Origin: Luidia sarsii
Lineage: Eukaryota > Echinodermata > Asteroidea > Paxillosida > Luidiidae
Direction: 5' to 3'
Assembly: GCA_949987565.1 (NCBI GenBank)
Contig: OX465103.1
Coordinates: 17,679,280 to 17,743,279 of the forward strand
DNA: 64,000 nucleotides
Positions 48,701-60,700 of this stretch are shown here, piece by piece; position 1 is the first letter of the stretch, and every line of letters starts with the position of its first letter. Both the position numbers and the translations under genes were made by a program. The notes beneath the pieces are model-generated. The model had not been told where the DNA came from. It worked only from the letters and a program-made list of their open reading frames with translations, and made no database searches.

Positions 48701-51700
48701 GATCAGTTCCGTCTGAAATTTCTTTGAAAGCCAGGGAGAGCAGTGCAATCTCCAAGAGACTTGTGGAGGAGCTGGACATTGTACTGAAGGAGTGGCACGT
48801 TGTTCTCAAGGCCAAGTTCAAGGTAAGCTCATTTGGTGAACCATTAAAGACAGCCAGGTCACATTCCAATGCTCATGACCTTGCGGTTTCTTTTGAAAAA
48901 AAAATCTGGGGTTCAGCTATCGATTTCACCAAACCCATCTTAACTTACGATCCATTGCAAGACAGTGAGCCATGCACAGAAACCATGCGATGTACAGTAT
49001 CACACCTTACGATGGGTTATCTAATATCTATCGTAAGTTGAGTTACGATGCATCGTAAGGCTTTGTGAAATCCACCCCTGGTCCAGTGAAACTTTTCTTT
49101 GCCTTTTATCCAAATTTTTCAAATTTTCGAAACTTGTTGAAATAAATCAACTCAAACCTGCCACAATTCCGACGTGTTTGTGGGTTTTGTCTAGGGGTTA
49201 TTAACCCCTAAATATCATTGTGGGCTGTGGGACATGCCAACACGCTGTCTTCTGTGGCAGTGCGCTATCCCTTGTTCATCCACAGCAGCGTTCCCTCTTC
49301 CCACAATAGCGTAACTGTTGCTGCTTACATTTATCTGACAATTCCAAACAGGTGCCACACAATTATTGCTTTATAGAAGGCTGAGAAAATGTCTGTGTTC
49401 CAAATTGGGATAAGAAATTGTGTCCAGACTTAAAGGACAAACACCATTGGCACTCTGAATTCCTCTTTCACCCCTCCACTTCTACATGTGTACCCTCATT
49501 GTAGTAGAACACCATGCAGTTGGGTGCCATGGGTTGTTTGTGAGGCAAATGGGTTCAAAACTAGGCTCAGGGAAGACAAGGGAATATCACACTGCCCAGA
49601 CATCAAGTTATCATTTCAACTTCATTCTTCCCCGACCTCCTCTGCAGTAGAACACCATGCAGTTGGGTGCCATGGGTTGTTTGTGAGGCAGATGGGATCT
49701 GATTGGGTTCAAAACTAGGCTCAGGGAAGACGAGGGAATATCACACTGCCCAGACATCAAGTTATCATTTCAACTTCATTCTCCCCCGACCTCCTCTGCA
49801 CAAGAACACCATGCAGTTGGGTGCCATGGGTTGTTTGTGAGGCAGATGGGCTCTGATTGGGATCAGAACTAGGATCAGGGAAGTCAAGGGAATATCACAC
49901 TACCCAGAAATCAAGTTATCATTTCAACTGGCACTTCTTGGACCCTTTCCCCCTCCCCCGACCTCTTCTGCCGAAGAACACCATGCAGTTGGGTGCCAGA
50001 TGGGTGCCATGGGTTCTTTGCAAGGTAGATGAGCTCTGATCGGATCAGAGAAGTCAAGGGAATATCACACTGCCCCGACATAAGTTAACATTTCAACTTC
50101 TTGGCCACTTCTTGGCCCCCCTTCCCCTTCTCCCCCCTCCCCCGACCCGACCCGACCCGACCTCCTCTGCAGAAGAACACCATGCAGTGGTTCAGCTCGA
50201 TGCGCAAGGTGATGCTGGAGCTGATCGACCTCCGCCGCCAGCTGGTGTCGGGCCAGCTGCCCCAGGAGCCTGCCCGGGAGGTGCGCATCCAGATCACCGA
50301 CCGCATCGACTGGGGCAACCAGCGGCTGGCCCTGCACCTGGTGCCCAGCGTGGAGGGCAAGGTTGTGGATACTGCCGCCACCAGCATCGTGGAGCTACAC
50401 CAAGTGGTGAGCGGCCTCCTGGGCACAAGGCTCGACTTCTGCCTTATGCCTCAGTCACATTTGCCATCGCGGCCGCCGTGGATTCTGAATTGTCTACGGC
50501 CAATAGCAATTCTAGGGTCGCCGCAGAATTTCACGGTCACATACTGTAGCAGTCCACATACATGTATGTTAGGGTTGTCGCATGGCGTATTGTTAATTTA
50601 TGGAGACAGAAAACCTGCGGCGGCTGTATGTCCTTTGAAGTGATGACGCAGGGTTGCCTTAGGACGACCCTGCGGAAGCCGTAGGTTTTTGACAAATACC
50701 ACGGCAGACGTAAGCTGGTTGCAATTCGCCCGCATGGATAGCGTGTGTCGGGCGTACGGGATCCGTGCGGGGGCCCTGCGTTGCCCGCAGGGTGTGCAAC
50801 ATACCGCAAGGCCTCCGTAAAATTGTTGCAGCCGCACGGCAAAATGCAAGGCCACCGCACACTCGATGTATGGTCGCTGTATACCGTTCTACGGCATGGA
50901 TACAGCGAGTCTAATTGTTACGGTGAACGTTAGGATTCTACGGCCACCCCTACGGCCAATAAGAAACAGGGATGCACCATGGCACGAGCCCAAGGCCTCC
51001 GCAGATTTTCTGTGGCTGCCGTAGCCAGGTTTACAACAATTGGTTCGGGCTGGAGGTCTCGGGTTCGAGTCCCGGTCCAGTCAAAGTTTTCTTTGCCATT
51101 TTCAAAAACATTTCCAAAATTTCCCCATATACAGTGGAATGTCACTATATCAAATGCCGATAAACCGAACATTCGGCTATAACGAACATGCCCTTTGCCT
51201 CCCGATTTGTGTACAAAATTTGTGGCCGCAATGGCTATAATGAATGACCGCTATACCAAACAATTTTCATGGATCCCGGGATGTTCATTATAGAAACTTT
51301 CCGCTACTGATACGATGGTATTTTGTTTTTCCACAGCATCTCAAGAGTGTTGAGCAGACCACCAAGACAGGCCAGGTATGTTGTACAAGAGAAGAATATA
51401 CATGTACCAGTGAAATATACAGTGAAGGCTGAATGGTATGGGTCTTAAAGTTTGGTATCAGTTGTCACATTGGCATTGGCTACGGAGGATGGAGAATTCT
51501 TTCTAATTGAAAATTAGAAAAGTATAATTTTGTGCAAATATGTGACCCAGTACGGCATGATGAGGATTCTCGTCCAAATTTGAGCTTTCGAGATTTACCC
51601 ACCACTGCAGTCACATATTCTTAGGTCACATAGTTTCATGTTTCAAACATTGAAAAAAAAAGAAAAAAAAAGGTGAAATGTTCAATCTATACTCCATCCT

Positions 51701-54700
51701 CCTTCCCTTCAACCCTTTCATCCTCAAACTCATTTTCAGCCCCCCCCCATCTACCCCAATGCACACCCACAGGTGCCTGAAGGAATCATACCCACTGCTT
51801 GGATCCATCCAATCATTGCCAATCCCATGTTCTCCTCAGATTTGCCCCATTCTACTCTAATCCCCTTCAAAAATCACCAAATCACTCGCTTTCCCCTATC
51901 ACATTACCATAAAATCCCGGGTATAATGCGCACCCGTGTATAATGCGCACCCCCAACTTTCGCCTTCACCGAGAGGAAAAAAAAAATCCGTGGCATGGAT
52001 TGCAGAGTTCATTGTGAAGTTGTTTCCATCCCACAGTGGGAAGGATGATCACCCTCCGAATAAAAAAGTCCATTATTTCGAGCCTTGCCCAGGCAAAACA
52101 AAAAGAGAAGAGAGCATACAGTGAGGAGGATCCTCACCCTCCGAATAAAAAAATCCATTTGAGCCCAAGTTACTTCGCCATGACCCGGGAGAGTTTTCGG
52201 TGGGGACATGAATGAAAGCTCCATTGTTGAAATGTGATACAATGTAAGGTCGGCTTCCCTTATGTCTATTGACTGAAAAAAAATCTTCCACAGAGGGAAG
52301 GGATGATCGCCCTCCCAATGAAAACATCCATTTGAGCCCAAGTTACCTCGCCGTGGGAAAAACCAAACACAGAAAACTTTAAAATTCCACAGCGGGAAGG
52401 ATGATCGCTCTCCGAATAAAAACATCCATTTGAGCCCCAGTTACCTCGCCGTGGGAAAACGAAGCACGGAAAACTTGAAAATCTCACAGCGGGAAGGATG
52501 ATCGCTCTCCGAATAAAAACATCCATTTGAGCCCAAGTTGCCTCGCCGTGGGAAAAACCAAACACGGGAAACTTGAAAATTCCACAGCGGGAAGGATGAT
52601 CGCTCTCCGAATAAAAACATCCATTTGGGCCCCAGTTACCTCGCCGTGGGAAAAACCAAGCACGGGAAAACTTGAAAATCTCACAGAGGGAAGGATGATC
52701 GCCCTTTGATTAAAAACATCTATTTTAATTTTGAGCCCAAGTTACCTCGCAGTGGGGAAAAACCGTCGGTTTCCATAAAAAGTGTCCAGACTGAACAAAA
52801 TGCACATCTATGGTGGCTTCACAGATATGCCTCCATTTGTTTTCGTTTAAAAAAAAAAATGGGAAGGTTGATCAGGGAGGATCGCCCTCCTAATAAAAGA
52901 AAATCAATTTGAGCCCAAGTAACCTCGTGGGGAAAAAAAAACCCAGGAGAGTTTGCAATGGGGACAATGATTGACAGCCCCATTGTTAAAATGTTATACA
53001 ATGTAAGGTCGGCTTCTGTTTGATGACTGAAACCCATACTGGCAGGACATGTTGTACTCTTGTATAATGTGCACCCCCAACTTTTGATTTTTACCGTCCG
53101 CATCACCATTATACCCAGGATTTTACGGTAATCTCTTTTAATTCCCTTCAAATGGTTTCATATTCATCCAAAATCCCATCCTAGTCATTCCCAATCTCCA
53201 CCAATACATTCCATACCCTTCCAATCCTCATCAAATCACTCTAATCCTCGCTAAATCCCTCCAATCCTCGCTAAATCCCTCCAATCCACCAAATCCCTCC
53301 AATCATCAAATCCCTACAATCCTCACCAAATCCATCCAATTCTCACCAAATCCCTCCAATCCTTGCCAAATCCCTCCAGTCCTCGCCAAATCCCTCCAAT
53401 TCTCACCCAATCCCTCCAATCCTCACCAAATCCATCCATTACCCAAGTGATACCCTCAATCCTCTCTAATCCTTGCCATTTCCTTCCAATCCCTTCCAAT
53501 CCCTTCTGATTCCTTCCAATCCCTTCCAATCCCTTTCAACCACCTCCAATCCCTTATAATCCCTTCCAATCCCCTCAAATTTCTTCCGATCCCTTCCAAT
53601 CCCTTCCAATCCCCTCAAATCCCTTCCGATCCCTTCCAATCCCCCACCAATCTTTTCCAGTCTCTCCCCACCCCTCTGCTCCTTCCTCATTTTGCATTGT
53701 TTGTGTTCATCCACTGTCATGACTGTTGCGTCTCCCCTGTGTCTGGCATCTTTCCCCTCTGTGTTCCCGGACATGTCTGTCCATTGGTTCCGTATATACT
53801 CTACATGGATCCGCCATGGTACATGTTTAGGTGTTTATGGATCCGGGATGGAACCTGACTACCCTGTCGGCCTCGGACCATGCGTCCCACACACAGGTGT
53901 GTCAAATGCCCAGAGAGTTTCTAAATACTCACCATCCTCACACTTTCTAAAACTGACAAGATTGCTGACTTTTGAAGAATTAGTTGTCATCTGTAATACT
54001 TTTGATGAAAATGGCCAGAAATGTCAAATAACAATGAAACCCACTCTATCTAATGAAGTAAATGCAAAAAACTGTTGCAAACTGCTCACTGACTAAAATA
54101 ACCTGCAATACATAATCTCAAAAGTTAAGAGGGCTTGACGTTTCTATCCTTACAGGACCTTTCTCAAAGGCAAAGTATCCTGTGCCTTTGAGAAAGGTCC
54201 TTCTAGGATCGATACGTCAGGCCGTGTATTTTTTGAGAAAATCTAATGAAATGATTGGCTTTTTAATGTCTAATATAGTGTAAAAATAACTATGATTACA
54301 GAAAATTGATATTATGTAATAATTGCTTATGATTCTCATGGATTTCAGTCTGCTTTTTCCTTATTTTCATTTGCATACTGTATGCATCTTGGTTTTCCAA
54401 CATACCTGCATGATTGGTCAAGATCTGGAATCATTAGTTTCAGAGGTAGATTTGTTGGCTGCCTTCCTGGAATAGATCAAATAGGATATTCTACCTGTTG
54501 TCATCTTGACCACCATTCAGATTAACCCTAACATGGCCATTACTGCGTTTGTATCCTGAAATCTTAGGGCAATTTGGCATATAAATTAATTTATTTGTTT
54601 TGTTTTTTGCTTTGGTCCTTCATTTGAAGAAGGGTTTGCCCTACTCAATGTGTAACTAAACACTATGCTCGCCGATTTGCCTGATTGCTTGCTGAAAACA

Positions 54701-57700
54701 TACATGTACAGGCAGCTCAGGTGGGATTTGAACCTGTGACTCCTGCATTCTTGTGCAGACATCTTAACCATTGAGTAGGGTAAAGCCTTCTTGAAGTGCA
54801 TTCTCCTCGGTGCAAAAATCATATTACGGTATAACTCTTGGTCCTTAATGTTTTATACTATGCTTTAGTATTAGCCTCAATGTCTTGCTGCTTTACCCAA
54901 AAAGCTTTTACCATTCAGTTAGATAAGACTTGAAGGTTTGCATGGTGGAAAAACTTAGTGGAAGGTTTGTGGTGACACCATGTATATGTCTTCTCTTTCA
55001 AGAAGTATGGCTCTGAAAAGAGCCGGTAACTCAATGTTTTGGGTAATGTGTAATCTGCCTGTCATTAGGAGTCTGCTGGATTCCAACTATCATCGGTGTT
55101 TATAAGCTTGGTGGAAGCGCTGAGGATGGAGAATCCAGCAGTCTCCTGACGACGGGCAGAGTGCACACTACCTGAATTGTTGAGTTACCGGCTCTTTTCA
55201 GAGCCATACATCTTGAAAGAGAAGACATACATGTACATGGTGTCACCACAAACCTTCCACTAAACCATTTAGTTACACAAGTGACCGGGAGATGGTTTTG
55301 TTTTGAAGTTGTTTGCAATGCCACAAACTCTCCTGACAGGCTTGCTTTCAGGAAACTGACAGAAGGGTGTCCTTTCAGGGAGCGAGCATCTGAGTGTCTC
55401 CCTCGCTTACTTGTTCCTTCTCGCTGCCTGTCCCGTTGCAGAGCCAGTGCAAGAATATGGAGGGCATGGCTGCCTTTGCCCATCACATCCACCTACAACT
55501 CAAGAACTTTGGCTGCAGCATCGGGGAGGAGGCGGAGGCCTTCTTTGCCCTGTACGACGCCAAAGACAACCGCTTCATCAGGTGAGATGCGGTGACGTCT
55601 CAGTGCCATAGCTCAGCATGCCGGCTGTGACTTTGCTTCCCCCCCCCCCCCAATGCAGGGATGTAAGACTTCCGGAAATTTCCAGATTTCTGCAAATGGC
55701 GTGATTTTTTTTCTTCAGATTTTAGGAAATGGCGTGATTTAAAAAAAATTAAAATAAATAAATATATTTATACTTATTCTATGTCAAACTGGTATCTCAA
55801 ACTGCTAATTTTTATCTGTTAAAACCCTAAAAACTGAAGGGTGTCTACACCCCTGCCGTGAATCTTGCAGTCGCATCTCTCGGTCGTGTAAGTGTGCAGT
55901 CGTAGTCGCACAATTTATTGGCCTTCGGTGATTTTCAGGAAATGACTGGTCGGTCAGTTACATCCCTGCCGGTGAGGATGTGGGCTGAAGCTCTTACACA
56001 GTTTACATCAGCCATCTATGTCTCATTCCTTGTGTTTTTCAACTTAGCTTCAAGAGCTATGAATAAGACATTAGGCTTTGCATGGCGGTTGAAACAATAT
56101 CGGAGGGTTTGCGTTGACACCATGTATAAGGTCTCTTAAAGGAGAGGTATGTATGAGAAGGGACCATTATTTCATAATCTGAAAAAGAAATGGTAAAGTG
56201 TAAATTAATCTCTCTTCTTATCTTCATCTCTTTGCAGCGAGCGTTACCTAGCCAAGTTCAACAAGCTGGGCGTTCCCAACAACATTGAAAAGATTGGCAA
56301 TCTCTGCACCATATTCTGTGTAAGTGGATGCTTATTTCACAAACGCCTCTGCAGTGTACAGTGAACATTCCCATTGACTGGAGTTACACACTGTATAAAA
56401 CAAGTGGATAGATCGTTGATGATTGACAGAACACCCATTGATTTGATAATTGGTGTCCATGTATTTGTAGGATCTGAGCAATAAGGACATTGTGCGGGAT
56501 CTCTATCTGACCTGCCACATCAACAGAATAGGCACCATGCTACAGACCAGCAAGAAGGCAGCAACTGGATTCAGACGGCCGTACGGCTGTGGAGGTACAC
56601 GTACATGTGGCTGCAGTGCACATGCCTTTTTGTGTTCTCTAAGCACCAGCAAATCCAACCCATTCTCCTTCCAATCCCCACAATCACCTATTAATTCCCC
56701 ATCAGTTCCCTGCAATCCCCATCCAATACCTGAAAATCCCTTCCCAATCCCCTTCATGTCCCTTCAATGCACCTCTGCCCGCTTCCCAACTCCCTTCCCT
56801 TCCAATCCCTTCTAATCCCCCATCCCCTTCGATCACCTTCCAATCCTCATCAATGCCCTCCTATCCACGTCAATCCCTTGAGACCCTGTCAATTCCCTGA
56901 TCTCCAATCCCCCAATCCCTGACAATCCCTTCAGTCCCTGTCAATTCCCTGATCCCTCGATGCCCATCAATCCCTTTAGTCCCTGTCAATCCCCTGATCT
57001 CCAATCCCCCAATCCCTGACAATCCCTGACAATCCCTTTAGTCCCTGTCAATCCCCTGATCTCCAATTCCCCAATCCCTGACAAACCCTGACAATCCCTT
57101 TAGTCCCTGTCAATCCCTGATCTCCAATCCCCGATCCCTGACAATCCCTTTAGTCCCTGTCAATCCCCTGTTCCTCCAATTCCCGTCAATCCCTTTAGTC
57201 ACTGTCAATCCCCTGTTCCTCCAATTCCCGTCAATCCCTTTAGTCCCTGTAAATCCCCTGTTCCTCCAAGTCCCGTCAATCCCTTTAGTCCCTGTTAATC
57301 CCCTGTTCCTCCAATTCCCGTCAATCCCTTTAGTCCCTGTTAATCCCCTGTTCCTCCGATTCCCGTCAATCCCTTTAGTCCCTGTCAATCCCCTGTTCCT
57401 CCAAGTCCCGTCAATCCCTTTAGTTCCTGTCAATCCCCTTCCACTCCCCGACTCCCTTCATCTTCCTCCCGATACAGTTTGCTGTCAGAGTAAGACGTTA
57501 TGATTCCGTTATGAAACAGTCATGGGAATGGTTCCCCCAAACGAAAGAAACTTGTCACATACTCAAAGAGTCATGTTTGTAAAAGGTCCTTGAGTCCTGT
57601 GGCCGTGAGTGTGTGTGAGTGTTCATGTTTTTCTTTGTTGTGTTGGTTTCTCTAGTTGTCAGTCTGGCTGCTGTCTTGTCCGAGCCCGTGGATGACCAGT

Positions 57701-60700
57701 CTTCAACTGCTAAGGAGTTTGTCATGAAGATTTTGTAAGTTACGTGTGTCCTGGGTTCAAGTGCTGTCAAATTTTCTTTTTAAACAAATCATTGAAAAAC
57801 TGGCAGGGAACTTTTGAACAAATTTTTAAGAATGGCGAAGAAAACTTTGAACTCGGGACCTCTGGTTTTGCGTACCAGTGCTCTTCCTATCTGAGCCCAG
57901 CTAGTCATCTAGTCTTTGACGGGTTGGGGGCACCAGTCAGAAGCAGTTCAACCATTAACTGCTGTATACATGTATCTCCATGGATCCCCGCTTTCATTCA
58001 GATGCAAACAATCAATTGTTGTAAACCGGGCTACAGCAGATCAGGAATTACACAATTGTTGATGGATTTTTTTCATAAAAATAAAAAGAAATAAGATATA
58101 TTGTCAGTCCTATAGTTAGTATGACCCCTGGGATTTAGGACAAAATCAATTTTAAGGAATCCTCAAATTTTCAAACAGAATTTGTAAACAGAAAATTGAG
58201 ATTAAAAAGACCTGCCTAAGTTGGGTACCAGTTGTTAAAAATGGTATTCAAAGCTCCTACTTTTTATTGTTTTATTAGGGACTCTACTTTGAGCATGATG
58301 ATATTTCCTCTCAAGAAGAACATATTTCATATATACATAGCCATGGTCTATGAATAAATGTACCTCACACTTTTCCACAGCTACTGTAAATCTAACTGTG
58401 TAGAATCAACATTTTCCCACCAAAATTGCCGTGCATCATTCCTCAAGGAACATTTTCAGTTCATGAATATGAACAAACACCTCCTACACTGTCATATAAA
58501 AAAGGAAGTCAGTTGTGTTCTTTCATTTGTCATTTTTTTCCTGGATGGATGATCCTTCCTAAATCCTATAATGTGACCCGCTCCAGGAAAAGGTGGTGCA
58601 AGTCACACTATGTATTTGCATGCAATGGCCCACTCAATGTTGAGTGGTTGGAATTTTCCATCTTGTTTTTTCCCTTCTGAAATCATATCTTCAATGCTTA
58701 TACTTTCAGGTTTAATTCACAAGAATGAACGTTGTTTTGACATAGGGACATGTTGGATACTAAATGATATTTACGTGCCTACACCTCACAGCAGAGTCGG
58801 TGGTTTCTTGCCTTTTGTAATTTTAACTCCTTGGACCTAATTAATATGAAGATATTTTATACAGTAGCTACAGAAAGGAAGGGGGTATAGAGTTCTGCTA
58901 TATACCAATAGAGAGTGTACAATATGGGCTTTCCAGTCATGTACTTAATTTTTATTTTTTGTAACTTTTATCACCCTTTCCTGGGGCGTGTCACATATGG
59001 GAACAGTTGTACCTTTTACGATGTAGATTTGTATGGTCAAGTTTGAAATTGCACTTTTGGGTACAGCCACGGATCGGCCGAGGGCGAGTTTTGGCAGCTG
59101 CACGAGAACATCATCCGCAAGCACGCCAACAAGACGGGCACCACCAACACGGCCAACATTGGCATCTCCCTGTCGCTGCGCATGCTGCACGGCCACTTTG
59201 ACCAGCTGCGGCGCGAGATGCCGCTGCTCTTCAGCAAGGGCGTCAGCACCACCCGCAAGCTGGGCTTCTCCGACGTCATCATGCCAGGTGAGTTGGTTGG
59301 GCTCATCTGTGGATATCCGTAGATATAACATGATGTTTGCGCCAAGGAGGATGTACCTGTAATTGAGTGAGGGTTTGCCCTGCTCAATGTACCAAGCACT
59401 GAGTACTTGGTGCTTTGCCCGATGCCTGATGAAAACAATTTCAGGCAGCTCGAGCTGGTTGAGGTCGTGTGGTGGATTTGAATAATGTATAGTGGCGGGG
59501 ACTGCATTGTATCATAGATATAACATGATGTTTGCATCAAGGAGAATGTAATTCAGTGAGGGTTTGCCCTGCTCAACGTGATAAACACTGAGTGCCCAGT
59601 TTATTTTTGTTTCTTTGTTCATCTATTTTTCATTCAAATGATTTGATGTTTCTTTTCTCGTCTAAATTTCATTCAAATGATTTTCTGTTTCTGTTTTTTC
59701 ATCTCATTTTCATTCAAATGATATTAGATTTGCAGTTCCCCTCTTACAAGATGTTGAAAAACCTCCATTAGCTTTATTCCTCATTTTTCCTTTTCTTTAT
59801 CAATCTGACCATTCTGTGATTCCCTGGGCTTGGTATCCTCTCTCAGGTGACGTCAGGAATGATCTGTACCTGATGCTGGACAGAGCTGAGTTTGAGAGAG
59901 GTCGGAAGACGGCCAGCCGCAACATTGAAGTCACCATCCACGTCATCGACGAGAAGAACGAGAAGATGGTAAACTCCCTCCCTGAAATATCCTTAAAAGA
60001 TCTCCTTCCTCCTTCTGTCCCTGTCTCCATCTATCCTTCTATCTCTCTCTGTCTTCCTCTGTCTGTTTCTTCATCTGTCCTTCTATCTCTCTCTGTCTTC
60101 CTCTGTCTCTTTCTTCATCTATTCTTCTATCTCTCTTTGTCTTTCTCTGTCTCTTTCTTCATCTATCCTTCCAACTCTCTCTGTCTTTCTCTGTCTCTTT
60201 CTTCATCTATTCTTCTATCTCTCTCTGTCTTCCTCTGTCTGTCTCTGTCTCCATCTATCCTTCTATCTCTCTCTGTCTTCCTCTGTCTGTTTCTTCATCT
60301 ATCCTTCTATCTCTCTCTGTCTTCCTCTGTCTCTTTCTTCATCTATTCTTCTATCTCTCTCTTTCTTTCTCTGTCTCTCTCTTCATCTATCCTTCCAACT
60401 CTCTCTGTCTTTCTCTGTCTCTTTCTTCATCTATTCTTCTATCTCTCTGTCTTCCTCTGTCTGTCTCTGTCTCCATCTATCCTTCTATCTCTCTCTGTCT
60501 TCCTCTGTCTGTATCTGTCTCCATCTATCCTTCTATCTCTCTCTCTGTCTTCCTCTGTCTCTTTCTTCATCTATTCTTCTATCTCTCTCTGTCTTCCTCT
60601 GTCTGTCTCTGTCTCCATCAATCCTTCTATCTCTCTCTGTCTTCCTCTGTCTGTTTCTTCATCTATCCTTCTATCTCTCTCTGTCTTTCTCTGTCTCTTT

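Noticed and set aside
57110..57433. Gly/Trp/Arg 15-residue repeat protein on the minus strand
   Set aside because: It arises from a 45-bp minisatellite whose unit length is a multiple of three, inside a DOCK intron.
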